The notes under the pieces were generated by a model. That model had not been told where the DNA came from, did not search any database, and worked only from the letters and a program-made list of their open reading frames with translations. The position numbers and the translations under genes were made by a program. A stretch of DNA of 64,000 bases from [Anoxybacillus] calidus (GTDB lineage: Bacteria; Bacillota; Bacilli; Bacillales; Anoxybacillaceae), in assembly GCF_013760845.1 (NCBI RefSeq), contig NZ_JACDUU010000007.1:62001-126000 (forward strand), given 5' to 3'. How positions within the stretch are numbered: position 1 is the stretch's first letter; every line of letters starts with the position of its first letter. This document shows positions 25,389 through 33,878 of the stretch, in pieces.

Positions 25389-25995
25389 TTACGATTTCCT
25401 CCTTAATAAAATTTCGAGAATGCAAGTACGCAATGACTTGATTGACACATTCTTCAACCGAGTAAAGATGTGTTTCAATTATCAGCTCTGGCGACACCGG
25501 TTCTTCATATGGTGAATCGATGCCGGTAAAGTCGCGAATTTCCCCGTTTCTCGCTTTTTTGTAAAGTCCTTTTGGATCGCGTTTTTCACATTCGTCAAGC
25601 GGGCATTTAACGTAAATTTCGATAAACTCATCATTTTCTACGAGTTGGCGAACAAGCTGGCGATCTTGAGTAAAAGGGGAAATAAACGCTGTTAATACGA
25701 ATTGCCCGCTATCAACAAATAATTTGGCAACTTCTCCGATACGGCGAATGTTTTCGGTACGATCTTCAGCGGAAAAGCCTAAGTCTTTGTTTAAACCGTG
25801 CCGAATATTGTCGCCATCTAAGACATAATTTTGGATCCCTAGTTCAAATAGCCTTTTGGAAACAGCATTAGCAATGGTTGATTTACCTGAACCGGAAAGG
25901 CCGGTAAACCATAAAATGCAGCTATGATGACCATTTTGTTGGCGGCGCTGTTCTTTGGTAATCGTAGTGTGGTGCCATGTAAGATTTTTACTCAA
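25378..25995 (-). CDS. cysC: CysC, adenylyl-sulfate kinase
   Basis: A 205-residue APS kinase. The P-loop GLSGSGKS lies at residues 32-39, followed by [23 protein letters not shown], which is the APS-binding region. It phosphorylates APS to PAPS for CysH. A TTG start is used (AGGAGG 8 nt upstream). The end overlaps the sulfite reductase gene. Confidence 0.94.
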   Translation of the reverse strand: MSKNLTWHHTTITKEQRRQQNGHHSCILWFTGLSGSGKSTIANAVSKRLFELGIQNYVLDGDNIRHGLNKDLGFSAEDRTENIRRIGEVAKLFVDSGQFVLTAFISPFTQDRQLVRQLVENDEFIEIYVKCPLDECEKRDPKGLYKKARNGEIRDFTGIDSPYEEPVSPELIIETHLYSVEECVNQVIAYLHSRNFIKEEIVNGV

Positions 25996-26008
25996 TCCTT
26001 CTTCCTCC

Positions 26009-27166
26009 TTAATTGCTTGAAATGGAGAGTGCTTTTTGTTTCATACCTTTAATTAAGACTTGCACGACTTCAGGGCGGCTGAACGTGCTCGGTGGAACCT
26101 CGCCGTTTCGCAGCATTTCCCGCACCTTTGTGCCAGATAGTACGACATGATATTTCTGGTCATGCGGGCACGTTTTTGTCGACGCCATTCCTTCACATTT
26201 CGTGCAGTAAAAGCTATGTTCAAAGAAAAGAGGGGTAATTCCAAGTTCTTCTTGTGTAAAATTCAAGAAAATTTTTTGCGCATCGTACGTTCCGTAATAG
26301 TTGCCGACACCGGCATGGTCACGGCCAACAATAAAATGAGTGCAGCCAAAGTTTTTGCGTACAATTGCATGGAAAATGGCTTCACGCGGACCGGCATAGC
26401 GCATCGCTGCTTGAAACACTCCGAGAAAAACGCGGTCTTTTGGATAATAGTTTTCTAACAATACTTGATAGCTTTCCATACGAATGTCTGCTGGAATGTC
26501 GTCTTCTTTTGTTTCGCCGACTAAAGGGTTTAAAAATAAGCCATCAACAATTTCAAGTGCACATTTTTGAATATATTCATGAGCGCGGTGGACGGGATTT
26601 CTTGTTTGGAAGCCGACAACGCTATTCCATCCTCGTTCGGCAAAAAGTTTTCTCGTTTCAGCTGGGTCAAAGTAAAATGGAGCGAAACGACCTTTATCAG
26701 TGCGTTTTACTAGAGTAATTGGCCCGCCGACATATAGATTTGGCTTGGTAAATAGCTTTTTGACACCAGGGTGACTTAAGTCATCTGTTTGGTAGACGAG
26801 GAGAGCTTCCTTGGTTTTATCTGGTTCGTATATTTCTTGAATGTCAAGAACTCCGTAAACTTCCCCAGCATGAACAAGTTTGACTGTTTCACCAATCGCT
26901 AACTGTGACGCTTTTTCTTTAGTCACTGCTAGTGTAATTGGAATGCTCCAAACAGTACCATTTTCTAGGCGCATTGTTTCGACAACAGATTCGTAGTCTT
27001 CTTTTCCTAAGAAGCCGGTTAGCGGGCTGTATCCTCCAATTCCAATGAGTTCGAGGTCGCTTAGTTCTGCTTTGCTTAATTCAATTTCTTTTTCAATTTG
27101 CGAGATTGGATAATCAGGGTTCCAACGGTTTATTAAACTTCCGCCATGAGGTATGCTTAAGCTCAT
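26009..27166 (-). CDS. sat: Sat, sulfate adenylyltransferase
   Basis: A 385-residue ATP sulfurylase. The ATP-binding motifs are [13 protein letters not shown] and [28 protein letters not shown] cysteine segment sits near the C terminus, typical of bacillus enzymes and probably zinc-binding. It activates sulfate to APS. ATG preceded by AAGGAGGT is chosen; a TTG directly upstream is rejected on spacing. Confidence 0.95.
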   Translation of the reverse strand: MSLSIPHGGSLINRWNPDYPISQIEKEIELSKAELSDLELIGIGGYSPLTGFLGKEDYESVVETMRLENGTVWSIPITLAVTKEKASQLAIGETVKLVHAGEVYGVLDIQEIYEPDKTKEALLVYQTDDLSHPGVKKLFTKPNLYVGGPITLVKRTDKGRFAPFYFDPAETRKLFAERGWNSVVGFQTRNPVHRAHEYIQKCALEIVDGLFLNPLVGETKEDDIPADIRMESYQVLLENYYPKDRVFLGVFQAAMRYAGPREAIFHAIVRKNFGCTHFIVGRDHAGVGNYYGTYDAQKIFLNFTQEELGITPLFFEHSFYCTKCEGMASTKTCPHDQKYHVVLSGTKVREMLRNGEVPPSTFSRPEVVQVLIKGMKQKALSISSN

Positions 27167-27222
27167 CAATAAAACCTCCTTGTATAAGTATGTAATTCAT
27201 ATTGTTTAACTGTGTTTTATAG

Positions 27223-28296
27223 CTAAATACCGCCGCCGTTTTCATGCAAAGAGCGTTTATCTTCCGTAATTGTTTTTTTGAGGCTTAAGGTACCGATTGT
27301 AGCCAGACAGACGCTAATAATGGCAATGACGGTATAAATATCGCTATCTAGCAGCCATTTCACTAGACTGTAAGAAATGACAAGAGAAAAAACAGGTGAG
27401 ACAAGCCAAACTTTTAAAAGCTGAATGACAATTCGTTTTTGCCAAACGTAAAAGCCGCTTTTCGCTGTGCCAATACCGATAATGGCTGAAGTGGTAATTT
27501 GTGTTAATGGTACAGGAAGACCGAAAATCGACGAGAGAATGACAAGAAGTGCTCCAGTGCCCGAAATGGCACATCCTTCAAACGGAGAAAATCGTGTAAT
27601 CTTTTTTCCGTTTGTTTCAAGCACTCGATGTCCTAACAATAATGCTCCGAAGGCGACAAACAGGCCACCAATGATCGTTCCTTTTGTCACGGAAATGAGC
27701 CCGGCGCCGACAAGAGGGCCGACAGCGTTAGCTACGTTATTCATTCCGGCGGAGAAGGCTTCAAAAAATCCAGCGACAATAAGAGCAATCATAAATGTTT
27801 TTTGCCATACTCCTTGTTCGATGTAAGGGTATTTTTCTTTCATAAGCAAAAACCATTTGCCAATAAAATAAGTACATGTAAATGCAATGATTGGAATGAT
27901 AATCCAAATGGATACGATGAAAAGTAGTTTTTGAATATATAAAGTTTGATAGGCGACGCCTACACCGACAACAGCCCCCACGGTTATTTCGCTTGTTGAA
28001 AGCGGAATTCCCATGATATTCGCAGCAAATAGAGAAATAGCTGCTGCAGCTAAAATAATGATGACCATTTTTACTGTTAAAATCGATGAAGGGATAATTC
28101 CTGAGCTGATGGTTTTTACGACTTCGCCACCAGCAAGGCTGCCTAAGAAGATACCAATCGCACAGAGTAATAAGGCGATAGGCTTCTTTTTAATCGCACC
28201 GGATCCATAAGCGACGCCCATTGTTGCTGCTGCACCGCTTCCGCCAATGTTCATCGCAAAAAATAGGGAAATGATAAAAGCGGTTGTCACTAGCAT
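27223..28296 (-). CDS. cysP: CysP, sulfate permease of the Pit family
   Basis: A 357-residue membrane protein with about 10-11 hydrophobic segments, related to inorganic phosphate transporters. The N-terminal repeat segment MNIGGSGAAATMGVAYGSGAIKKK matches B. subtilis CysP, a sulfate permease. The duplicated GMNNVANAVGPLVGAG signature lies in the second half. ATG at MLVTTAF is used, with AAGGAG 8 nt upstream. Its place between cysH and sat supports sulfate as substrate. Confidence 0.9.
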   Translation of the reverse strand: MLVTTAFIISLFFAMNIGGSGAAATMGVAYGSGAIKKKPIALLLCAIGIFLGSLAGGEVVKTISSGIIPSSILTVKMVIIILAAAAISLFAANIMGIPLSTSEITVGAVVGVGVAYQTLYIQKLLFIVSIWIIIPIIAFTCTYFIGKWFLLMKEKYPYIEQGVWQKTFMIALIVAGFFEAFSAGMNNVANAVGPLVGAGLISVTKGTIIGGLFVAFGALLLGHRVLETNGKKITRFSPFEGCAISGTGALLVILSSIFGLPVPLTQITTSAIIGIGTAKSGFYVWQKRIVIQLLKVWLVSPVFSLVISYSLVKWLLDSDIYTVIAIISVCLATIGTLSLKKTITEDKRSLHENGGGI

Positions 28297-28310
28297 GAAC
28301 GCCACTCCTT

Positions 28311-29015
28311 TTATGATTCATGAAGGCCGCATTCCGTTTTCGCATGTCCTGACCATCGCCCAGAACGTAAATTATTCAAGTCATAAGCAGGAGCAGTGCA
28401 TGGTTCGCAACCGATACTTGGATATCCCATATCGTGAAGTTTGTTGTATGGCAGGTTATGCTGATGAACATATCGCCAAATATCTTGCCATGTCCAATAA
28501 ATCAGCGGGCAAATTTTAATGGATTGAAATTTATGATCTTGATTGATATATTCTGTATTTGCCCGCGTTGGTGATTGTTCCCGGCGCAGACCGGAAATCC
28601 AGGCTGATATGCCGGTCAGCACTTCACGAAGCGGGATAATTTTACGTAGTTCACAACATTTATTCGGATGTATTTTCCATAATTCATCGCCAAAAAGCGC
28701 TGCTTGTTCCTGAAGTGAGAGAGCCGGAGATTTCATGATGATACGCAGCGAAGGATACCTTTCTTTTACTTTTTCAATGGTTTCATATGTTTCCTGAAAA
28801 TGCAGATCGGTATCGAGAAAGATAATTTCTGCATCCGGCTTTACTTTAGAAATTAAGTCGATTAAAACAATTCCTTCCACCCCGAAACTACAGGCATAGA
28901 CGATATCATTTTTATAATGATCATATGCCCATTTCAGCACATCAAGGGCACCTTTTGTTTCGTTATTATTTGAAAAAGACGGTTTTTCTTGCTCCCAGTT
29001 GGCATAAGTAAGCAA
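28311..29015 (-). CDS. cysH: CysH, (phospho)adenylyl-sulfate reductase
   Basis: A 234-residue PAPS/APS reductase. It has the CC...CxxC set (NKCCELRK and GCEPC) that binds a [4Fe-4S] cluster, the [12 protein letters not shown] substrate loop, and the C-terminal catalytic KTECGLHES. Enzymes with the cluster can reduce APS as well as PAPS, so the CysC step may be optional. TTG at 29015 is chosen because GGAGGGG lies 9 nt upstream and MLTYANWE matches the B. subtilis start. A longer reading would be encoded by a palindromic repeat. Confidence 0.93.
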   Translation of the reverse strand: MLTYANWEQEKPSFSNNNETKGALDVLKWAYDHYKNDIVYACSFGVEGIVLIDLISKVKPDAEIIFLDTDLHFQETYETIEKVKERYPSLRIIMKSPALSLQEQAALFGDELWKIHPNKCCELRKIIPLREVLTGISAWISGLRREQSPTRANTEYINQDHKFQSIKICPLIYWTWQDIWRYVHQHNLPYNKLHDMGYPSIGCEPCTAPAYDLNNLRSGRWSGHAKTECGLHES

Positions 29016-29057
29016 ATGTTTTCCCCCTCCTTGTTTTCGAACAAAGAAAAAGGCAGG

Positions 29058-29170
29058 GGCTAATCCATAAGCGTCCGACCTCACGTGCATTTCACAATAT
29101 ATAGTTCATTATCAATATGATGTCCTATATATTGTGTTGTGGGGCCTGACACTTTGCTTTTGGGTCAGCC
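29058..29170. repeat. Imperfect palindromic repeat, family A, copy 3
   Basis: A 113-bp member with arms GACCTCACG...ACAATATATAG and CTATATATTGT...GGGGCCTGAC, ending GGGTCAGCC. The left boundary has diverged (GGCTAATCC). It is in the same orientation as copy 1. Unusually it lies inside an operon, between yezD and cysH, both leftward. Confidence 0.8.
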
Positions 29171-29199
29171 TCCGCCTCTAGTTTGTCTAGTCAGCGTGC

Positions 29200-29346
29200 T
29201 TATTTTAATCTTAATTTCTCGTTTTTCTCCAACTGAATCACTTTTCCATCTTGAACAACAAGTGTAATCGAGCCAAATTTCATAGAATCGAGCATTTCTT
29301 TAATTTTTGTAAAGACTCCTTCAAGCTGCTGTTCGCCGTTTCCCAC
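29200..29346 (-). CDS. yezD: YezD family small protein (DUF2292)
   Basis: A 48-residue protein (GTG start with AAGGGGGG 6 nt upstream). The conserved part is MKFGSITLVVQDGKVIQ followed by LEKNEKLRLK, diagnostic of YezD/DUF2292. It is the first gene behind the SAM riboswitch and ahead of cysH, as is common for this family near sulfur genes. Function unknown; its short beta-rich form resembles a small binding or regulatory protein. Confidence 0.85.
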   Translation of the reverse strand: MGNGEQQLEGVFTKIKEMLDSMKFGSITLVVQDGKVIQLEKNEKLRLK

Positions 29347-29370
29347 AACAGTCCCCCCTTTTATGAATTC

Positions 29371-29402
29371 AAATAAAAACTTTCCATTTCGGAAAGACTG
29401 AA
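29371..29402 (-). terminator. SAM riboswitch terminator
   Basis: On the minus strand CTTTCC-GAAAT-GGAAAG is followed by TTTTTATTT. It lies between the SAM-I aptamer and yezD, so SAM binding should stop transcription of the whole sulfate operon. Confidence 0.8.
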
Positions 29403-29419
29403 GAGGTAACGTATTTTAC

Positions 29420-29524
29420 CTTATCTCCCAAAATGGTTCACATTTTGCTGGATTTAGCACCTTACTCCTTACAAGCAGGTTGCCGGGGTTCACAGGGCCA
29501 AGTCCCTCCGCCGCTCTTGATAAG
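29420..29524 (-). promoter_or_regulatory. SAM-I (S-box) riboswitch aptamer
   Basis: Read on the minus strand: P1 CTTATC/GATAAG, then AAGAGCGGCGGAGGGA, the P2/P3 segments CTTGGCCCTGTGAACCCCGG and CAACC, then AAGGTGCTAAATCCAGCAAA, closing with GGGAGATAAG. These are the conserved S-box blocks in order. It controls sulfur assimilation genes in response to S-adenosylmethionine. Confidence 0.96.
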
Positions 29525-29538
29525 TATAATTGTCTAAA

Positions 29539-29566
29539 ATTTTACCATAATTCTAACAAATGTCAA
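29539..29566 (-). promoter_or_regulatory. Promoter of the sulfate assimilation operon
   Basis: On the minus strand TTGACA (29561-29566) and TAAAAT (29539-29544) are 16 bp apart, immediately upstream of the S-box aptamer. Confidence 0.7.
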
Positions 29567-29706
29567 TCCTAGTTTTTCGATAGGAATAATTTTTATTGGA
29601 AATATTAAGTTACATTTTACATATATTTAAACTTTTATAACCATCTTTAGTGTTATACTGAACTTAGAAAATTTTGTTGATTTTTGGAGATTTGTAGTGG
29701 TGACTA

Positions 29707-30136
29707 TTGAAAATAAAACAATTAAATCAACTCATTTTTGCTGTGCTATTACTGGAGCTTATTTTTGCTTGTTTCGAATTTTTTATATTTGATGAATGGA
29801 AACGCTACTACTTAAAAAAGTATTTAGCTAGTTTAGTTGAAAACCATGTCAAGCAGCGGATAGCGATTTTATTTATTGATTTAGATCGCTTTAAAGTGAT
29901 TAATGATACACAAGGCCACATGTTTGGAGACATATTATTGGAAAAAGTAACAGAACGTTTGAAAAATTGAATTGGGTACAAATCGTTTAGTTGGCGTTGA
30001 AGCATTAATTCGTTGGGACAATAAAGAGCTAGGGTCTGTCTCTCCGACAGATTTTATTCCGATTGCCGAGGAATTAGGACTTATTATTCCAAAACGAATT
30101 GGAGAAATTGTATATGGCACAAGCTTTTTCAAATGA
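29707..30136 (+). pseudogene. GGDEF-EAL cyclic-di-GMP protein remnant
   Basis: A hydrophobic N-terminal helix (residues 8-28) leads straight into a GGDEF-domain fragment, [23 protein letters not shown], which stops at TGA (29970) before the GGDEF motif. A second frame then gives VGVEALIRWDNKELGSVSP and FIPIAEELGLI, part of an EAL domain carrying its EALIRW motif. Large internal deletions have removed most of both domains, so no enzyme can be made. Confidence 0.85.
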
Positions 30137-30150
30137 AACATAAAGAAAGA

Positions 30151-30234
30151 GGCTGACTCAAGCGTCTGACCTCACGCAAAATCCACGATATATATTATAG
30201 TTGTGGGGTCTGACACTTTGCTTTTCGGTCAGCC
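30151..30234. repeat. Imperfect palindromic repeat, family A, copy 4
   Basis: An 84-bp short version bounded by GGCTGACTC and GGTCAGCC, with GTCTGACCTCACG and GGGGTCTGACAC arms and a shrunken centre. It separates the GGDEF-EAL remnant from the converging amidase gene and ends 2 bp before that gene's stop codon. Confidence 0.8.
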
Positions 30235-30236
30235 TC

Positions 30237-31274
30237 CTATTTTTGCTGAAGTTCCATTTTCATAAATTTACGCGTATTCGGACCGTAAATCCCATCGTCT
30301 TTTAAAGCAGCATACATCGATTGAAACCTTCTAACAGCATTTTCTGTCTTTTTACCGTAAATGCCATCAATATCTTTCGGGTCGAAGTTTAGGTGTTTTA
30401 AAGCGCGCTGCACCATTTTCACATCTTCTCCTGTGTCTCCTCTTTTTAAAACTTTGTTTGGAAGTGGAAATTCTTCATTGTACAGTTTACTTTTCACTAC
30501 TTCTGTTAGTTTCGTTAATGTTTCTCTTCCTACTAATCCGTCGATGTGCAATCCATATTGTTTTTGAAATGCCATGACCGCTCTTTCCGTTTCTTCCCCA
30601 AAAATTCCGTCCGCTCCATATTTCGGAAGTGGAAACCCGGCGCGAATTAAATCTTCTTGTACTTCTTTGACGAAAGGTCCTCTGTCTCCTATTTTTAAAG
30701 GTAGACGCAAGAAGGTGCTTGGCACTTGAGAAGCTCGATTTTTCAGAGATTGTGAAGACTCAAGCATTCTACTTACATCAGAAATAAAACCATCCCATGT
30801 AATACCGTACAAGCGAAAAGCATCAAGTGGGTCCGTCCGTCGTTCTGGATCGAGTGTCCTGTGAGAAACGATATGTTTTGAAGGGTCGAGATTAAACTTT
30901 TGACAGAGGTAAGCATGATACCAAACGTAACGATTATATGCTTCCGTAAAGTTAATATTCCCTCCGTAACAAAGTTCAACTCCGATAGCAGCATCATTTG
31001 CATCTGCCCCAAACATTCGATTATCAGTTGGTTTGCTATATAAGACATGCCAAGCTTTTTCATCTAAAGGAATAATCTCAAGAATGTAACGATCATCAAT
31101 AAACGTATGTGCGGACGCGTAAGGCTGATGATTATTAAAATAGTTGCGGTTTGCGTAGGCAGTAGAGCCAGGATTTCCCGTTGAATGGCTAACAATAAAT
31201 TTTACCTCTTTCAGCTTTTCACCAGAACGAGCATTTCCAAAGCTGATATAGTCCCTTGTAATTTCGTATGCCAT
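30237..31274 (-). CDS. N-acetylmuramoyl-L-alanine amidase with two peptidoglycan-binding domains
   Basis: A 345-residue protein. An N-terminal amidase_2 domain (zinc ligands in VSHSTGNPGS, HTFIDD and HIVSHRTLDPERRTDP) occupies roughly residues 20-165. Two PG_binding_1 repeats follow (about 190-260 and 272-342), each with the GIFGEETERAVMAFQ / GIYGKKTENAVRRFQ pattern. There is no signal peptide, as in phage or mother-cell lytic amidases such as CwlA, XlyA and CwlH. AAGGAG precedes the ATG. Confidence 0.9.
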   Translation of the reverse strand: MAYEITRDYISFGNARSGEKLKEVKFIVSHSTGNPGSTAYANRNYFNNHQPYASAHTFIDDRYILEIIPLDEKAWHVLYSKPTDNRMFGADANDAAIGVELCYGGNINFTEAYNRYVWYHAYLCQKFNLDPSKHIVSHRTLDPERRTDPLDAFRLYGITWDGFISDVSRMLESSQSLKNRASQVPSTFLRLPLKIGDRGPFVKEVQEDLIRAGFPLPKYGADGIFGEETERAVMAFQKQYGLHIDGLVGRETLTKLTEVVKSKLYNEEFPLPNKVLKRGDTGEDVKMVQRALKHLNFDPKDIDGIYGKKTENAVRRFQSMYAALKDDGIYGPNTRKFMKMELQQK

Positions 31275-31483
31275 GCGTTTCTCCTTCCCTACATCATTTT
31301 ATGTTTTTCATCATATGTGAAGCAGAAAAAAATGTTAAAATGTTCTCGTTTAAAACTAGGAAAACAAAGGATTTTATATATTTTTCTACTTTATATAATT
31401 GCTTTAAAGAGTGTAAAAGTTATCCTTAAAAATTCGATGTAGTTAAGTATCTAGAAGTATACAAAGCAAAGGAGCATCTATAG

Positions 31484-32473
31484 ATGAGGTTAATCATGAT
31501 CGATGAGTACAACGATAAAACGATGCAACTGGCAAGACCCATTTATGATCGTCATCGCCGCGTTTTGTTAGCGGCAGGCCGGACGATTCATCCAAAATAT
31601 TTAGAACGTTTGCGACAAATGGATATTAAATATTTGTTTGTTGACGATTTAATTTCAGAAGGAATTACGATGGAAGAATTAATGGATATGCCATCATGGA
31701 TGGACGCTACCGAAATTGTCCAAAAAGCGTTTGAAGACGTAAAAGCAAACAAGCCGCTAAATATTCGAGAGATGCAAAAACTTGTTGTGAGATTAGTAGA
31801 TGAAGTAAGCAGACGCAAAATACTTATCATTATTCCGTCCACTTCTTTGTCTGTTGAGCTTCGGCCTTATGCTCATGCCGTGAATGTCGCGCTTTTGTCG
31901 TTGCAGATAGGAAAAAAACTACGACTCAATAGTTTACAAATGCGCGACTTAGCAATGGGAGCATTATTACATGATATTGGAAAGGCAGTGAAAGGGGACG
32001 AACACCATGCGCTAAAAGGTTTCGAATATTTGCGGAGAAACAGGGAAATCAGTCTGTTGTCTGCTCACGTTGCATACCAGCATCACGAAACATTTAACGG
32101 GGAAGGGGCTCCGAGAAAAATTCGGCATAAAGAGATTCACCAATATGCGCAAATTTGCGGAATTGCGAACCGGTTTGAAAATCTCATTTCTGAAGAAGGT
32201 GTTCCGCCGCACGAAGCGATGGAAGCATTGATGGCAAAAAGCAATATTGATTTTGCGCAGGAATTAGTCCACCTTTTCATTAATACAATTCCTTCTTATC
32301 CGCCGGGTACAAAAGTGAAAATGAGCGATGGCAGGGAAGCCATCGTAACGAAAATTATGAACCATATGCAGCGGCCATACATTCGCTACTTATCAACGAA
32401 TGAGGAAATTTCACTGACAGAGAAACCGAATTTGCTTATTATTAGCGTTATTCATGATAAGAATAAAGAATGA
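31484..32473 (+). CDS. HD-domain (HD-GYP-like) phosphohydrolase
   Basis: A 329-residue protein with an N-terminal DUF3391-like region and an HD domain holding H131 and HDIGK at residues 163-167. The second motif reads HHETFNGEGAP near residue 205, where active HD-GYP enzymes have HHExxDGxGYP; the GYP is GAP and the Asp is Asn. It probably descends from cyclic-di-GMP phosphodiesterases, but activity is uncertain. The stop abuts a palindromic repeat. Confidence 0.8.
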   Translation: MRLIMIDEYNDKTMQLARPIYDRHRRVLLAAGRTIHPKYLERLRQMDIKYLFVDDLISEGITMEELMDMPSWMDATEIVQKAFEDVKANKPLNIREMQKLVVRLVDEVSRRKILIIIPSTSLSVELRPYAHAVNVALLSLQIGKKLRLNSLQMRDLAMGALLHDIGKAVKGDEHHALKGFEYLRRNREISLLSAHVAYQHHETFNGEGAPRKIRHKEIHQYAQICGIANRFENLISEEGVPPHEAMEALMAKSNIDFAQELVHLFINTIPSYPPGTKVKMSDGREAIVTKIMNHMQRPYIRYLSTNEEISLTEKPNLLIISVIHDKNKE

Positions 32474-32560
32474 GGCTGACCTTAAAGCAAAGTGTCAGTC
32501 CCCATAACCATACTATATATCTGTGGATGGTGCGTGGGGACAGACACTTAGAGGTCAGCC
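32474..32560. repeat. Imperfect palindromic repeat, family A, copy 5
   Basis: An 87-bp member bounded by GGCTGACC and GGTCAGCC, with AGTGTCAGTCCCC and GGGGACAGACACT arms, oriented like copy 2. It starts 1 bp after the HD-protein stop codon and probably works as its terminator. Confidence 0.8.
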
Positions 32561-32581
32561 TATTTTTATCCCGTTCTAATC

Positions 32582-32622
32582 GTCCGTAAGACTCCCACCT
32601 CTACAGGTGGGAGATAACGGAC
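32582..32622. repeat. Hairpin resembling an IS200/IS605-family end
   Basis: CTCCCACCT-CTAC-AGGTGGGAG (32592-32613) sits inside a second pairing GTCCGT/ACGGAC. I recall such subterminal hairpins near IS605/IS1341-type ends in thermophilic bacilli. No tnpA or tnpB gene is present, so this would be a solo end or scar. Confidence 0.4.
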
Positions 32623-32636
32623 GCTAAGAACCCGAT

Positions 32637-32693
32637 AAGTTCAACTAACATCAGTGGGGGATGAAGAAAACCCCCGCTGATGAAGTTGAACTT
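32637..32693. terminator. Long stem-loop overlapping the DUF1128 stop
   Basis: AAGTTCAACT (32637-32646) pairs with AGTTGAACTT (32684-32693), with inner ATCAG/CTGAT and GGGGG/CCCCC pairs, giving a stem of about 20 bp. TTTATTTTT follows on the + strand. It overlaps the last base of the leftward DUF1128 gene and may belong to the same IS-like scar. Confidence 0.55.
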
Positions 32694-32926
32694 TATTTTT
32701 TGCGCAAATTTCCTAATTCTTCGGCAATTGCTTGCATTTCACTCGGGCTGAACGATGTTTTTTTCATGACCATATCGTAAATGTCCTTTAAGTCATCATA
32801 CAAATTTTCATCAAAATGAGACGGTTTGATGGCATCGAAGTTTAATACTTTGAGTTTTTCTTTTATTTTTTCGATCATGTATTCAACATTTTCCATTGAT
32901 TTTTTTGTTAAATCCAATGTATTCAT
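32693..32926 (-). CDS. yfkK: DUF1128 family protein (YfkK)
   Basis: A 77-residue helical protein matching YfkK/DUF1128 (MIEKIKEKLKVLNFDAIKP and YDMVMKKTSFSPSEMQAIAEEL). Function unknown. It is divergent from yfkJ, as in B. subtilis, and begins the conserved yfk block. Confidence 0.85.
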   Translation of the reverse strand: MNTLDLTKKSMENVEYMIEKIKEKLKVLNFDAIKPSHFDENLYDDLKDIYDMVMKKTSFSPSEMQAIAEELGNLRKK

Positions 32927-33045
32927 TCCTTTCGTATGTAATTATTCACATTGTAGCATATATGACGTATATTTTTCTTAACTTTTTCCATTATCGAATT
33001 TTGTTTATAATGTGTTAGTAAGTAGAGGAAGGAGTTGTCAGGAAA

Positions 33046-33516
33046 ATGGTGAAAGTGTTGTTCGTTTGCTTAGGGAATATTTGTCGTTCACCAATGGCGG
33101 AAGCGATTTTTCGCGATTTAGTGAAGAAGGAAGGGCTCGAAGATAAAATTATAATTGATTCAGCAGGTACAGGGGATTGGCATATTGGCAAGCCGCCGCA
33201 TTATGGAACACAACAAATTTTAATGAAAAATAATATTAGTTTTGAGGGGATTCGTGCTCGGAAAGTTGTTAAAGAGGACTTGGAATCGTTTGATTATATT
33301 ATTGCTATGGATGTTGAGAATTTAGGAAATTTACGGCGTTTGGCCGGATACAATAAAGTCGGCTTTATCGGTCGGCTTCTTGATTTTGTGCCGGATAGTG
33401 ATGTTGCGGATGTGCCTGACCCTTACTATACAGGTAATTTTGACGAAGTGTATGAGCTGATTCAAAAAGGGTGTAAAAACTTGCTGGAAACGATTAAAAA
33501 AGAGCATCATTTATAA
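33046..33516 (+). CDS. yfkJ: Low-molecular-weight protein-tyrosine phosphatase (YfkJ)
   Basis: A 156-residue phosphatase. The P-loop CLGNICRS begins at C8 with R14 and S15; the general-acid segment is DVPDPYYTG near residue 123. It dephosphorylates phosphotyrosine proteins, and B. subtilis YfkJ is linked to stress response. It is the first of a three-gene rightward unit with yfkI and yfkH. Confidence 0.94.
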   Translation: MVKVLFVCLGNICRSPMAEAIFRDLVKKEGLEDKIIIDSAGTGDWHIGKPPHYGTQQILMKNNISFEGIRARKVVKEDLESFDYIIAMDVENLGNLRRLAGYNKVGFIGRLLDFVPDSDVADVPDPYYTGNFDEVYELIQKGCKNLLETIKKEHHL

Positions 33517-33543
33517 ACAACATAGTGAAAAGAGGGGGAATAA

Positions 33544-33864
33544 ATGGCTGGGAAAAGTAATAAGTTATGGAAAGGAATAATGATTGGCGCAGCCATTGGA
33601 GCGGCTATGTCTCTTCTTGATCAAGAAACAAGAAAAATGTTACGTGCTAAAAACAAGTTGGAGTATTTCTTAAAAGATCTAGTCAATATGGCTGAAAATG
33701 TTAACCAACACGTACACAAATGCCGACAATCGCTGGAGCAGTTGTCTGAGGATATTTCTTTCATCGCGGAAAAAATAAAAGAAATAAACGAAAAAACGCC
33801 TGAAGTGATCGGATTTGTTAAAGAAACATTTATGCGGCGAAAGGATGATGATTCTCAACTGTAA
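33544..33864 (+). CDS. yfkI: YfkI / YtxH-like small protein
   Basis: A 106-residue protein with a short glycine/alanine-rich N-terminal hydrophobic segment (MIGAAIGAAMSLLDQETRK), typical of YtxH-like proteins, then a helical, probably coiled-coil tail (KCRQSLEQLSEDISFIAEKIKE). The position between yfkJ and yfkH matches B. subtilis yfkI. Function unknown. Confidence 0.75.
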   Translation: MAGKSNKLWKGIMIGAAIGAAMSLLDQETRKMLRAKNKLEYFLKDLVNMAENVNQHVHKCRQSLEQLSEDISFIAEKIKEINEKTPEVIGFVKETFMRRKDDDSQL

Positions 33865-33878
33865 TTGGAGGGAGAAGT

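Noticed and set aside
29016-29090. Longer cysH start adding 25 residues
   Set aside because: The extension is translated from a palindromic repeat, while TTG at 29015 has a proper GGAGGGG and matches the known start.
30237-31274. Amidase as evidence of a nearby prophage
   Set aside because: The gene resembles phage lysins, but no holin or tail genes are present; bacilli carry such amidases as chromosomal genes.
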